From Mesostigma viride (Eukaryota > Streptophyta > Mesostigmatophyceae > Mesostigmatales > Mesostigmataceae), in contig RPFO01000165.1 in the NCBI GenBank assembly GCA_009746045.1, positions 1,348,046-1,412,045 of the forward strand: a DNA stretch of 64,000 nucleotides, in the 5' to 3' direction. The notes beneath the pieces are model-generated. The model was not told the DNA's origin. It saw only the letters and a list, made by a program, of their open reading frames with translations, and did not search any database. The position numbers were made by a program, and so were the translations under genes. How positions within the stretch are numbered: the first letter of the stretch is position 1; the number at the start of each line of letters is the position of its first letter. This document shows, piece after piece, positions 1-10,879 of the stretch.

Positions 1-3000
1 GGTATCCAACACAGCTATTGCCTGACTGGACAACCAAGACTAGCTGCTTGCGCCGGTCACGCTGTGGAAAAGTGACTAAGCTGCTTGAAGGAGGCCTGGA
101 ACGGACACCAATGAGCTTGGCTCCGGAAGCTGCTTGGAAGAAGGACCACATGCTGTCAACTGCCCTGACTGAACGTCAATCAGGCTGCAGGAAGGAGCCA
201 GCACTCTTCACTATGGCACTCAGAAAAACTGCCTAGTAGGCAAGCCACAGACTGCCAACCTGTTAAGATAGCAGACTCGAACAGGGCTACTACCAAGTGC
301 CAGGTAGCCAGAACTCCTAAGCCGGAGGAGCACAAGGGCCTGAGGTGGTCCAACAGCCAGCAGAATTGCCCAAAAGTCGAAAAAATGGGCCTAAAAACGC
401 CTTGACCAGTGTCAAAAATTCTGATCTGAGAACTATATCAGATATATTCACAGATAAGAACTATGACAGCAGCCCTGGTGTCCATACTTGCTGTCCTAGT
501 GCACCTCCTAGGCCCAACAGGGACCATCTGCCAACAAGCAGTGGTAACCATCATGTCCTGGGAGAAGTAAATGCGTGGTCACAATGGTCTGGCGCAGGTA
601 AGGGCCCCAACTGGCAAGTGACCCACACCCCACTTGTAAAGGGACGTTGTCAAGCAAGTGGTCCACCCCCTCTGGGAACATGTGTCAAAGGACACCGTCT
701 AGCAAGTGGGCAACCCATGCAAGAGACACCTGGCAACTCATGGGTGCACGTGTGATACCCTCTAGGGGACAACCCACTGCAGGTATCCCGATGTCCCCTG
801 ATGTGGTGGCATCTACCATGCCATATGCCTCCATGATAGCATCTGGCACCCTTTGGCAGACCTGGGATATCCACTCCCCCGCAGAAATTTTCTCAGGGTA
901 ACTAGACACAGCTGTCCAAGTATGATAGTGGAAACCCCGTAAATGCTGTTGTTCTGCCCTGGCATGTGTGATGCCGTCTGGAAATTACATTGCAGACATC
1001 CAGGATGTCCACTCCCCCGCAAAAAATTGCTCAGGGTAACCAGACGTAGCTGCCACCAATCTGGACAACTCCTAGGGAGCTCGCCCTACCCATAGTACCA
1101 TGATGATAGTGGGAACAACACAAATGCCGTTGTTCTCCTCCCCACCAAAACCAAACCACCATACACGTGGGAGGAACCAAAGCTCAACCTAGAACGCCTC
1201 CACTATCATGATGCCCAACAAGAAAATGAAGAGTTTCCCCCACATCTGAAACAAATGTTTGGCCACGCGTGAATTAAGGACGTGCCACAGTCCCTAAACA
1301 GCAAGGGTAGGCTGCCCATGCACGGAAGAAAAGGATCCTGAAAGATTTTCAAGTGAGTGCAAAAGGAACCTTGCATAAAAGGGCAGCCATTAATCCCTAC
1401 TGTCCGCTCATCCGGAGCCACCCTCAAAAGACACGAGGTGTAACCTGAGCCACACCGTAAAAATGTCGTCAAAGAAAAGCAGCACCGGGAAAAAAAACAA
1501 CCTTAGACGGCGACGTCGTCAGGCGGTCGCGGTGGTGGTCGTGCGTGCAGCCGCAACCCGGAAACCGGGTGATAGGTGCCGTCGGCAGCAACAGTGCGTC
1601 GGCTCAGCCATAACCCGTAGCGCCATGTCAGCCTGGCCGAAAACAGAGCCTGCAGGGAAAAAAGACAGCTCCTAGCAGGATTCTGGAGCCGGACCTGCTG
1701 AGCTACTGGCCCAACACTCCGCATTGCCCTGCTCGAAACGTAGCAACACTTGCGTAATGCCAATATATAAAGATGTTTGGAGCTAGGCAGAGACTGCGGC
1801 GTCAGCAGCCACGACAGACAGGGCGGTGGTCGGACTTCAGCACGATGCGGCCAGCCAGCCGAAAGCCCGTAAGTAAGGACGCTTGTCAATGAAATATTGC
1901 ACGAATTTAAAGAAAGGGACGGTGACTTAGTGGTGCGTTAATAATGGCTTATGCAACACCCTTTTCTAGGGAGAGGTGAAGGAGAAGAAGTCGTCGCCCA
2001 CACCTGGTTCCGTAAGGATGAAGGTGATTGTGTAACCCGCCTCACTTCAGTCATAGAAGTACGATTGAAATTAAGTTGACGCCGTGGAGTATGAGTAGTT
2101 GTCTCAGCACCTTCCCTAGCAATGGGTTCAAGAGATGATGACGGGTCGCTTGCACCTTGATTAGTAGGGGGTAAAGGTGATTGTGTCTTCGAACTACTCA
2201 TACTACCACATGAAGTCGCGATCGTCTGCCTAGTAGAGACAACGGTTACGGCTGACTTCCGTGTTAAAGAGCAAGACAGTCACATAAGGATGTGTCTCTC
2301 TCTGTATCACCGTAAGTTTTCCGCAACTCTATGAATCTTCTCGGATGACAGACATCTGATCAACGTTGTACTACCCGGAAGGTTACAACTTCAAGAGAAA
2401 CACCAAAGTAGAGATCCTCCGATACCAATGTAACGACTAAAAATGATCATCAGCATCATCCACAGTCCAATATGAAAGATCTTTTACCTGGGTTGCTTTC
2501 TTGAGTTGCAGAACTTCAAGTATCCGAGCAACGTTGAGATGGAAATTCCACAGCACGTGATTTAGGGAATCACAACCCCTTGTAGACACAAAGACAAGCT
2601 CGTGTATAGACGACCTCTGTGGAACTGAAGGACGTCTATAGCCAAGGGGCTCTTATGAATGGACAACAAAGACAAGCTTTATTATACCATGATGAATCAA
2701 AACCAACGTAGCAACAATGGCGACCCCACGTCCTTGATATCGACGTGCTTGTCGAGCATGCCTCAACCTTAGCCTGAAGAGAACCAATCAAAATCATGGA
2801 ATTCTAAACAAGATCCTCGTATCCATCCTAGTCACACAAAACAGAACAACAACACCAACAGCCTGGCAGAATCTGTACATGAGATCCTGAATCTGTAGTA
2901 AGCACCAAAGTCCCAAAGGAACATTTAAGACTTGGTAGTACCGACCAACAAACTATAACCCCACGTGGATCAGGCCACGACCAATAAGGGCTTCTAACAG

Positions 3001-3226
3001 TCGGTTGACAAAGTACAAGTTTCAAGTACCGCCTTCTTGAAAACCTCATAACTTTCCCAATACTGATCCAAAAGTCCTCGAATAAAAGTCAAACATTCAC
3101 AAAACAAAGGATGTAACAACAAAGTCATTTTTGCTTGTTACAGTGAGCATGGCATAACACTAGGAGCGTGGGCAAGTAATCTCATCATAGCCAGGACGTA
3201 GCATGGCTGTACTAGGACTATACCCC
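1..3226. other. Gene-poor stretch without an identifiable gene
   Basis: No ORF here resembles a family I recognise and none is long. On the minus strand an open stretch at about 2580-2444 (reads ...HVLWNFHLNVARILEVLQL...) and another at 2201-1938 could be exons or remnants of a decayed gene, but no start, splice frame or family supports them. A diverged direct repeat at 835-1140 is listed separately. Confidence 0.5.
835..1140. repeat. Diverged tandem direct repeat (two units)
   Basis: Unit 1 (about 835-958) and unit 2 (about 970-1140) share the order: a CATCTGG/CGTCTGG-like start, TCCACTCCCCCGC, CTCAGGGTAAC, then TGATAGTGG and TGTTGTTCT. Unit 2 carries about 48 extra bases before the last two motifs. 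It is an old duplication of unknown origin with no coding signal. Confidence 0.6.
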
Positions 3227-3705
3227 GATGGATGGATGGATGGATGGATGGATGGATGGATGGATGGATGGATGGATGGATGGATGGATGGATGGATGGA
3301 TGGATGGATGGATGGATGGATGGATGGATGCATGGATGGATGGATGGATGGATGGATAGATGGATGGATGGATGGATGGATGGATGGATGGATGGATGGA
3401 TGGATGGATGGATGGATGGATGGATGGATGTATGGATGGATAGATGGATGGATGGATGGATGGATGGATGGATGGATGGATGGATGGATGGATGGATGGA
3501 TGGATGGATGGATGGATGGATGGATGGATGGATGGATGGATGGATGGATGGATGGATGGATGGATGGATGGATGGATGGATGGATGGATGGATGGATGGA
3601 TGGATGGATGGATGGATGGATGGATGGATGGATGGATGGATGGATGGATGGATGGATGGATGGATGGATGGATGGATGGATGGATGGATGGATGGATGGA
3701 TGGAT
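3227..3705. repeat. (GGAT)n microsatellite, left block
   Basis: About 479 bp of uninterrupted four-base GGAT repeat with only four or so point variants (near 3331, 3357, 3431 and 3441). All reading frames are open (MDGW or IHPS peptides) simply because the unit has no stop in any frame, so those ORFs are not genes. The block is the left half of an array that resumes at 4186 after an inserted element. Confidence 0.97.
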
Positions 3706-4185
3706 CACTACAATACGGTTCGTAGGAGACGCGAAATGAGTGAGAATGTTACCCGAGCGGTAACGAGGATTCGCACCGTTGATTTTAACATATGTTTCTT
3801 TTTTTGCGCCATTTGGCGAGCATCGACTGGAGCCTGAACCTAGCGGGGGGAATCGTGCGGGGGAATCTTGCGGGGGAATCTTGCGGGGAAAAATTCCGAA
3901 CGTGAATTTAGCGAAGTCCTACTACATTGTGCTTGGGTACACGGTACTACAGTTTCGTCACTGAAAATTTTCTGTAGTTGCGTTGGTGTTTCGTACGTTT
4001 CGCTGAAATTTTCGTGTTCAGTACCCAGATCACAATTTGATCCGGGCGCAAAATGATTGGCTGTACGGTACGAACCAAAAACGAAATTTTAGTATCTAAG
4101 TTCCGCAGCGCTTGCTGAATTTGCCCCGGAAGCCCGGGGGCACTTTCCCCGCTGAAAAAGGTGTCCGCGGAAGCGTATTGTAGTG
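3706..4185. mobile_element. MITE-like element inserted in the GGAT microsatellite
   Basis: A 480-bp unique segment lies between two GGAT blocks. It begins CACTACAATACG and ends CGTATTGTAGTG, perfect 12-bp terminal inverted repeats that continue imperfectly for about 24 bp (GTTC..GGA.AC against CTTC..GGA.AC). There is no transposase ORF. A short internal repeat (GCGGGGGAATCTT, three times) lies at about 3844-3890. The target duplication cannot be read because the flanks are microsatellite. Class is uncertain; CA-starting ends would fit a hAT-type MITE. Confidence 0.75.
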
Positions 4186-4455
4186 GATGGATGGATGGAT
4201 GGATGGATGGATGGATGGATGGATGGATGGATGGATGGATGGATGGATGGATGGATGGATGGATGGATGGATGGATGGATGGATGGATGGATGGATGGAT
4301 GGATGGATGGATGGATGGATGGATGGATGGATGGATGGATGGATGGATGGATGGATGGATGGATGGATGGATGGATGGATGGATGGATGGATGGATGGAT
4401 GGATGGATGGATGGATGGATGGATGGATGGATGGATGGATGGATGGATGGATGGA
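4186..4455. repeat. (GGAT)n microsatellite, right block
   Basis: About 270 bp of perfect GGAT repeat in the same orientation and phase style as the block at 3227-3705. The simplest reading is a single array of about 750 bp interrupted by the 480-bp element. Its MDGW/IHPS ORFs are artefacts. Confidence 0.96.
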
Positions 4456-4604
4456 AGTCCGTAAGTACTTGCGTGTCATGCGCATGGGCATGTTTATAGT
4501 ACTATGCTAATCTCTATAGAAACATAATAACACGGAGGTTACAAATCTCATCTGCATCATGCCCCAAGACACTACATTAAACAATCAAATAAAATTATAA
4601 CATG

Positions 4605-4652
4605 CCTCCGTTGGGAGATCATGTAGCACATATTCCTTGCTGAATGGGTGGA
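4605..4652 (+). repeat. Dispersed CCGTTGGGAG repeat, copy 1 (partial)
   Basis: Contains CTCCGTTGGGAG followed by ATGTAGCACATAT, the start of a roughly 70-bp motif that recurs at 4960, 21033 and 45316. This copy diverges after the CACATAT part. Confidence 0.55.
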
Positions 4653-4959
4653 GGTGGGTCAAGCCGCGACATCGAAATAAGCTAACTCTAAGCTATCTAG
4701 TCTACAAAATCCTAACTACACTTCTCCCCAAAGCGCCCCTTCCGCTTTGGGGGAGGGGGCTTACCCACAGGGGCTGGCGTGTGAGCCGGGACATTGGTCT
4801 TCCACCTCTTCTTGTTCTGCATAGGAACAGAGAGCGAAGAAATGCGGTGTGGGGACCCCTTCTCGTGGTAATGCGTTACATGTACTCCCCACCGGGCTTT
4901 GCTCTTCATGGGTTCATAAAGACAACAGTTATTCAGTAAGAATTTAACAAATTAGGAAC

Positions 4960-5034
4960 ATATATCCGTTGGGAGTCACTGTTACACATATACCTGAAAA
5001 GGGGCATATGATTTTTAATACATTCTGAGCTACA
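4960..5034 (+). repeat. Dispersed CCGTTGGGAG repeat, copy 2
   Basis: Reads ATCCGTTGGGAGTCA, then ACACATATACCTG, GGGGCATATG and TTTTTAATACATTCT, matching the copies at 21033 and 45316 in order and spacing. CACATAT...GGGGCATATG can fold into a short stem-loop. No coding potential. Confidence 0.65.
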
Positions 5035-5890
5035 ACCTGCAGGTGCATGGGTTTAGTTAACTGCCACCTATACTAGAGGCCTGACATGGGGTGGAGCTTC
5101 AGTGCTTCCCCGCCTTCTCCTTCTCCCACACTGGGTGCTCCGCCTCCTTCTTCTCCGGACCGGCCTGACCGTGGGTGCACCGGCCCCGCCTCCTCCTTCT
5201 CCTCACGGGACGATTCGCGCTCCACGCACATGTGGCTGCAGCATCAGTTAGCACGGGCAAGACATAGCAGTAACCGCGCTAAGGCTGTTCTAGCACCAGC
5301 CTAGCAGACTGCCATGATTACTCAGCAAACCCACGACAGCTAAACCCTTGGCTGTCACAACCAGTCCATGCATCATTAAGTATGGGTACGGGGAAAGCTT
5401 CCCGCGTATCCATGGCCATATGAATGACAGGGCAACACAACAACTTGCACCCTAGCCCCCCGTGCAAACACAAAAATGTGGGTCGTGGCTTCCACGCCCC
5501 ATCCGCCATGCATGACAGCGCGTACCTCACTCGCATTCACACCGGGCGGCATCCCAGCGCCGTTGCTGTCCCTATGTGACACGTCGGCTGATTAAGCAGA
5601 TACACAGCAGAGTCTGATGTAAACCGCTAAAACCCAAACCCTTGCAGAACACAGTCAAGGACGCGTGCATGTCAAGCCATGCCAATTGTGAACCGTACAG
5701 CAATTTACTTTTCAAGCCTGAAGAGGTGGATAGCAGTTAGTAGCCTGGAAGAGGTTACAGGGGCACATGTCCATTAGCGAGCGGAACAACACAGCATACA
5801 CCCTACAAGCGTACCGCACAATGTCCTCCTGCAATTGTCTGCCGATCTCCCAATCCCGCAGACATCTCCACTGCTCTCATGACGATTGCA
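5035..5890. other. No gene recognised
   Basis: Mixed-composition DNA with short unrelated ORFs on both strands. I see no domain, RNA gene or clear repeat here. Confidence 0.5.
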
Positions 5891-5950
5891 AATGCTTCAT
5901 GCCGCAGACATCTCCACTGCTCTCATGGCGATTGCAAATGCTTCATGCCG
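5859..5950. repeat. 46-bp tandem duplication
   Basis: Two adjacent 46-bp units (5859-5904 and 5905-5950) beginning CAGACATCTCCACTGC and differing at one base (ATGACG against ATGGCG). On the minus strand both can encode HEAFAI[A/V]MRAVEMSA, so the duplication may lie at the end of the possible gene next to it. Confidence 0.85.
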
Positions 5951-7141
5951 CACCTCCTGCTTACAGCAGAAAAGCTTCCTCCGGGCGAGGCACCTGACTG
6001 GAACCAACACCCATTCCTTGGCTTGACAACGTGGCCATGACAGCATCGTGAATCTGCTTCGCCAACGCCCACACTGACATCAGGACCCGTGCCCTGCACC
6101 GCCATGGCCACAGGCTGCACCACTGCAATCGATGCAGCATTCACTGCCTGCGCCGTACCATGTACTGCATGCACGAAAGCCAATCCTGGCTCGGTTATCA
6201 TGGTCTTGCCCGATTCCTGCTGCTTCTTCTTCTTCGATGCAGTCATGCGCACTTTATACCCCTTCCTCTCCAAGCACGCCTTCAGCACCTGGTTCGTGCG
6301 GTGCTGAATATGCTAAGTTCTGAAGGCGCGCCTTCTAAACACAAATTGTTGGCAATGTATGATTCCCCAACGGCATGATAGGCACATAATCAGTCCCATT
6401 AATTGCTTTGCGGCAGTCAATGCACCAGAACACCTGTTGAAAAAAGAAGGTTATGCACGCTAGCGATTACCCGCGGCAAGAAGCAATCAACACGCCTAGC
6501 TAACAACTGCAACCACAATGTAATTCATGACGGGCCACTCACCGCTAGCCTGCTCTCCCGCTTCAATGTCTCCCCATTCTCAAGGCCTCCATTGTAAACC
6601 TCTCCGTCTTCACCATCGTCACCGTCTTCCTCTTCCTCCACTCCGACGTATCCGTGCTTCCTTTTCCTAAGATACCTAGGGTTGTTCAAGTCGTATGTGC
6701 GGCGTTGGCACACTTCCAACAAAATTTTGGCCGCTTCTACCCATTACCATTAATTCGTACCATCATAACATATCCAGGCGTTTGAAAAATCATTCCCTCG
6801 TTCGAACTTCTACGCCTGGGCGTCCATGACGAGGCAGTCACGACGGGACGCAGATGCACAAAAATAAAAAAGGCGACATCCCTTCAATCATTGACCAAAG
6901 AAGAGAATAAGCGCAGAACTTGGATTTCAACACCACACACCCATTACCAGCGAGCACGGCTGGCCTGCAACCGCCATCATTTCATAACCAGAAGCCAGGG
7001 CCCACACTCCATCCCGTTACCTCATCTTCCACGCACGGCTTCCGCTGCTTCCCTCTGCTCTTTCGCATTCTCCGCCAGCAACCTCGCCTTCTCCTAGTCG
7101 AACAATCCACTAAGAATGAAATCCCCTCTATTGGACGCCAT
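5897..7141 (-). pseudogene. Possible small multi-exon gene or its remnant, unidentified
   Basis: Minus-strand pieces look coding and are bounded by splice-like sites, but I cannot assemble one open frame. At 7141 a start reads MASNRGDFILSGLFD, then an in-frame TAG, then EKARLLAENAKEQREAAEAV. At about 6731-6541 lies an acidic piece with LEVCQRRTYDLNNPRYL, ending at a GTGAGT donor. Across an intron with a strong pyrimidine-rich CAG acceptor, VFWCIDCRKAINGTDYVPI continues in phase from 6433 to a TAG near 6338. Further open pieces at about 6310-5994 and 5956-5897 end at a TGA, but the gap between those two is only 37 bp, short for an intron. No family recognised; it may be a decayed gene or a transposon ORF. 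Confidence 0.3.
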
Positions 7142-7639
7142 TCAGACGAACTTTGCTAGCATCTTTTCACCGGCCCCAGCACACATAATCTATAGCCGCT
7201 TACTGACAACGGCCGACAACGACAACTGCTGAACAGGCGACAAAGGCTGATAACTACATTTTTATATTTCGCTGCATTTGCTAATAGACACGCACGTTCT
7301 CCCACTTCACCATTACAATATATAATTATCCATCTGGCCGTGGACAGGCAAAGACCCCCTTAGTAACTTACTAAAACGTAATCTTACAGCATCGGATCAC
7401 TGGCACCTAATTTACCGGTGGTAGCTTCTCAACTAAGATCCGTCGCGGTAATCTCCCGTGTCGGTACAGTACTACGAAAGATACGTCGTGGTAACGTTAC
7501 TTTTACTTACGGCTAGTAAATTTACTACCTATCACCCGACGTTGTAATTATTACCGCCTTGGATCTCAGGCGTGGGATCGTGCGTGGTAAGATTACCGCG
7601 TGGTAACTTACGCCTCGGATGATCCTTTTTACCACCCTC
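7142..7639. other. No gene recognised
   Basis: AT-rich DNA with recurring GTAA/GTGGTAA words between the possible small gene and the LINE-C fragment. It holds no ORF of note. Confidence 0.5.
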
Positions 7640-8560
7640 GGACGAAAAGCATAGTGTCAAGCCATGTCTGCACGTGCCCAGTGTCCTTGAAGAGGGTGGT
7701 GTCGTCTGCGTAGATGATGTCTGCCAGCCGAATCTCCGTTTCCGCTCCGCCAATGATGCCAGAAGTGGTTGGCAACCTGCGCCCCTGGTTCCCTACCCAC
7801 GATGCGGGCAAATCGCTTGCGCGCCTGAATAATTACGTATTCGACCACAAGAATGAACAGGTAGGGCGACAGCACGCAGCCCTGCCACACACCCTTCTGT
7901 AAAGGGCATGGTGGCGTGGTCCCGTAAGAAGTGCGCACCGAAGTGGTGGACCCCTCATACAGGTTGCGGATGACAGCAATAAGGGGGCGGGGGATCCGGA
8001 ACAGCTCGAGGATGTCCCATAGCGCAGGCCAGCAAACCGAATCGAAGGCTTTTATGAAGTCCACCAGCACAAGGTGCAAAGGGGACTCACCAGGCTGAAG
8101 GCGTTGCAGTTCCTCCACAAGTCGGCGAGTAGCGAAGAGCGCCTGTACTGTGTTGCGACCTGAACGGAAGCCGTGCTGAGTCTCGCTGAGGTGACTGTCC
8201 AGGGCCGTGCGCAGGCGGTTCAGGATGAGCCGCATGAGAAGCTTGAGGGGGGCACTTTGGATGCACACCCCTCTGTAGTTGCCGGGGTCGGCTGGCGACC
8301 CCTTGTTCTTGTACAGCATCGTGCAAAAACTGTGTTGCCAGGCCGCTGGAGGCGGTTGCGACGACAGCAGAAGGCGGTCGCAGACATCCCGGAAGAGCAG
8401 CATAACACCGCCGGTGTCCTCAAATTCGGCTGCAAGTTTCACAACTGCGGCAGGAATCTCGTCGGAGCCGGTGGCTGCGTATAACGCAAACGCTGGACCG
8501 CCTCCGTGACCTCGCGAGAGGTGAAAGGAGGCATGTCTGACGGGTTGCCAAGTGGGCCGA
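7640..8560 (-). pseudogene. LINE-C reverse transcriptase fragment (degenerate)
   Basis: Minus-strand RT of a non-LTR retrotransposon. Readable blocks in order are TGSDEIPAAVVKLA, NYRGVCIQSAPLKLL, ETQHGFRSGRNTVQALFA, LVDFIKAFDSVCWP (first catalytic Asp motif) and GVWQGCVLSPYLF. A frameshift near 7800 moves the catalytic IIYADDTTLF box into another frame, and a second near 8490 separates the region before TGSDEIP (PPFTSREVTEAVQRL). The homology stops at about 7645, so the 3' part is missing. It is the same family as the plus-strand copy at 9473 but diverged. Confidence 0.85.
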
Positions 8561-8742
8561 TCAGCGGGGGGACTAGGTAGTCCGCCGCTCACTGTGACCT
8601 GGGCGGGGCCGGGGGCCCAGCGGGGCCGGCCAGGGCAGCCGGGCGGGGGGCGGCGGCTGGGAGCAGGGGCGGGGGCGGCGCAGCTGTCCCCACGACCTCG
8701 GCCGTGGCCGCGGCCCAGGTACGAAGCCGCTTGGCTGGGGCG
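8561..8742. other. GC-rich linker, probably upstream part of the LINE-C fragment
   Basis: About 180 bp, very GC-rich, Pro/Ala-coding on the minus strand (AAPRPAALAGPAGPPAP). Its position just 5' of the RT suggests the endonuclease-RT spacer of the same LINE. No catalytic motif is visible, so this is inference. Confidence 0.35.
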
Positions 8743-9050
8743 TGGGGCATGGACATGCGCTACACTAGACGTGACGGGCTCACACCCGGGCAGCCTCCTG
8801 GTTTGTCTGTAATATGAAGGCAGATGGTACGCAAGGATAGATGGCAAGTAGTGATGAAGGAGACCACCCCCAATTCTGTGGGGGCTCCGCGTGTGACCGC
8901 GTATGGCATTCATAGCGATTCGGGCCGCGATGCCCACAACCCTGTAACTAGGACCTAGATAGCTTACACCATCCATTCCATCCCATTATCCCCTCCCACT
9001 GAGGACTTATGCTCACGTGACGCAGTCACGTGTCTATTAATTAACTAATT
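8743..9050 (+). mobile_element. LINE-C 3' end, copy A (severely 5'-truncated)
   Basis: Plus-strand terminal piece of LINE-C, nearly identical to the last 310 bp of the copy at 9473-10737. It encodes the C-terminal RT tail (MDMRYTRRDGLTPGQPPG, one in-frame TGA, then RQMVRKDRWQVV...PVTRT and TAG). Then follow the 3' UTR, the hairpin CACGTGACGCAGTCACGTG at about 9013-9031 and a TTAA-type tail. Confidence 0.85.
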
Positions 9051-9051
9051 A

Positions 9052-9306
9052 ATGGAGGCAGATGGTACGCAAGGATAGATGGCAAGTGGTGATGAAGGAG
9101 ACCACCCCCAATTCTGTGGGGGCTCCGCGTGTGACCGCATATGGCATTCATAGTGATTCGGGCCGTGGTGCCCGCAACCCTGTAACTAGGACCTAGATAG
9201 CTTACACAATCCATTCCATCCCATGTTCCCCTCCCACTGAGGACTTATGCTCACGTGACACAGTCACGTGTCTATTAATTAATTAATTAACTAATTAATT
9301 AATTAA
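9052..9306 (+). mobile_element. LINE-C 3' end, copy B, directly behind copy A
   Basis: Starts GGAGGCAGATGGTACGC immediately after the TTAA tail of copy A and runs to its own (TTAA)n tail, with the same 3' hairpin (one loop base changed, about 9252-9270). Two tail-to-head 3' ends point to insertion of a short reverse transcript into the tail of a previous copy. Confidence 0.85.
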
Positions 9307-9472
9307 TCATGGTCGTGCCACCCAACAGCCGCGTGAAAACTGGCGAGATCTACCTGCCGCCGTCGCCGTTGTCTTCACCTTCGTCCCGCGAAAAAGCCTG
9401 ATTTCAGTGGTACATATTTGTTTGCAGCTGTAAAAAAAAAATCCAAAAAATACCAGGATTTTTTCTTGAGTT

Positions 9473-10639
9473 ACCGTCATCCGCACGCTGTATGAGGGGT
9501 CGACCACTTCGGTGCGCACTCAACACGGCATTACCCCACCATGCCCACTGCAGACCGGCGTCTGGCAGGGTTGCGTCCTGTCGCCGTACCTGTTTATTAT
9601 TGTAGTGGATTATGTTATGCGCCAGGCACGTGCTCGCTTTGCTAGAATTGCAGGCCGTGCCCCTGGCCTAGCGATCACGAACGAGCTTGGGGAAGGGGGG
9701 CCGACTAACAAGCAGAATTTACTAGCTGACCTCATTTATGCCGACGACATCACGCTCATCGAGAAGCCGGAGTCTGCCCAACTTTGGCTGGACTGCCTGG
9801 CGCTCGAGGCTAGGGCGGTTGGTCTAGAAATCAGCCCCAAAACGGAGGCCCTGGCCCTCGGCATGGCAGGGCCCCCCCCCACACTCCGCCTCTTAGACGA
9901 TGCGGAGGTCAACTACCCTCCTTCAGGCCGCTTCAAGCTGCTCGGCAGTTGGCTTCCCGACTGTGAGGACGACATGACGACACGGATCGGCATGGCGTGG
10001 GCGCACCTCCATGACCACCGCCGCTGGTGGAGCAACCCCACCCTACCCCGGATCGTCAAGCGTGACCTCTTCAAGGTCGTCATTCTGACGATCCTGACCT
10101 ACGGCGCCGAGACGTGGCCACTGACGCAGGAGCTGGAGCAACGACTCGACGGCGCCGTCACCAAGATGCTGCGCCAGGCCCTTAACATCCCCTTTGGTTT
10201 GCACATTAGTAATGAGGATTTGTACGCTGATTTGCCCTATGTTTCCCACATTATTAGGCACAGGCGCCTGGGCCTAGCCGGGCACCTGGCCCGCACAGAT
10301 CAGGTAGATACATCAGATAGACTAGCTGGCACCAAGCCCGCCCAGCCTGGGCGATATGTCCTCACCTGGCGTGCCCCCGGCCGCGCGCGGCAGGGCCGCC
10401 ACCCGTGGACTTTTCGTGATAGCCTCGGCATGGACATGTGCTACACTAGACGTGACGGGCTCACCCCCGGGCAGCCTCCTGGTTTGTCTGTAATATGGAG
10501 GCAGATGGTGCGCAAGGATAGATGGCAAGTAGTGATGAAGGAGACCACCCCCAAGCCTGTGGGGGCTCCGCGTGTGACCAAGTATGGCATTCATAGCGAT
10601 TCGGGCCGCGGTGCCCACACCCCTGTAACTAGGACCTAG
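9473..10639 (+). CDS. Reverse transcriptase, C-terminal part, of LINE-C
   Basis: One open frame of about 388 codons. It enters at the palm domain: GVWQGCVLSPYLFIIVVDY, then the catalytic box LIYADDITLI (two Asp of the polymerase site), GLEISPKTEALALG, the thumb-like LTYGAETWPLTQELEQRLDGA and a C-terminal helix-rich tail with RRLGLAGHLARTDQVD. Endonuclease and fingers are absent through 5' truncation, so the copy cannot be autonomous. It ends at TAG after PVTRT. There is no in-frame start at the true 5' edge, so any translation would depend on host sequence. Confidence 0.88.
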   Translation, partial: TVIRTLYEGSTTSVRTQHGITPPCPLQTGVWQGCVLSPYLFIIVVDYVMRQARARFARIAGRAPGLAITNELGEGGPTNKQNLLADLIYADDITLIEKPESAQLWLDCLALEARAVGLEISPKTEALALGMAGPPPTLRLLDDAEVNYPPSGRFKLLGSWLPDCEDDMTTRIGMAWAHLHDHRRWWSNPTLPRIVKRDLFKVVILTILTYGAETWPLTQELEQRLDGAVTKMLRQALNIPFGLHISNEDLYADLPYVSHIIRHRRLGLAGHLARTDQVDTSDRLAGTKPAQPGRYVLTWRAPGRARQGRHPWTFRDSLGMDMCYTRRDGLTPGQPPGLSVIWRQMVRKDRWQVVMKETTPKPVGAPRVTKYGIHSDSGRGAHTPVTRT

Positions 10640-10737
10640 ATAGCTTATACCATCCATTCCATCCCATGTTCCCCTCCCACTGAGGACTTATGCTCACGTG
10701 ACGCAGTCACGTGTCTATTAATTAATTAATTAATTAA
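9473..10737 (+). mobile_element. LINE-C copy, 5'-truncated, with 13-bp target duplication
   Basis: Both junctions can be read. TTTTTCTTGAGTT precedes the element (9460-9472) and is repeated right after its (TTAA)n tail (10738-10750). The body starts inside the RT, at the codons for VIRTLYEGSTTSV, as expected for incomplete target-primed reverse transcription. The 3' UTR holds the perfect 8-bp-stem hairpin at 10695-10713. RT similarity and the simple-repeat tail suggest an RTE- or CR1/L2-like clade; I cannot decide which. Confidence 0.92.
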
Positions 10738-10827
10738 TTTTTCTTGAGTTCTACGGGATGTAAGGAGTCCGTCCACCGAGTTTCAGACCGAAAACCTCGT
10801 ATCTACAGTGTCTGCCACGTGTCAGAT

Positions 10828-10879
10828 TACAACGCAATACATCGCGTTCTAACCCTACAACGCGATACATCGCGTTGTA
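10828..10879. repeat. Two adjacent 24-bp palindromes
   Basis: TACAACGCGAT-AC-ATCGCGTTGTA (10856-10879) is a perfect palindrome with a two-base centre. A diverged copy (ACAACGCAATACATCGCGTT) lies 28 bp before it. They sit just outside the LINE-C target duplication, in the 3' flank of the glycosyltransferase gene. Confidence 0.6.

Noticed and set aside
3160-4510. Long ORFs of repeated MDGW / IHPS
   Set aside because: The GGAT unit contains no stop codon in any frame, so open frames are automatic; no start context or non-repeat domain.
7657-8976. One 439-codon protein
   Set aside because: The first part is antisense to LINE-C 3' end copy A and to a GC-rich spacer; only the later part is RT, and that is frameshifted.
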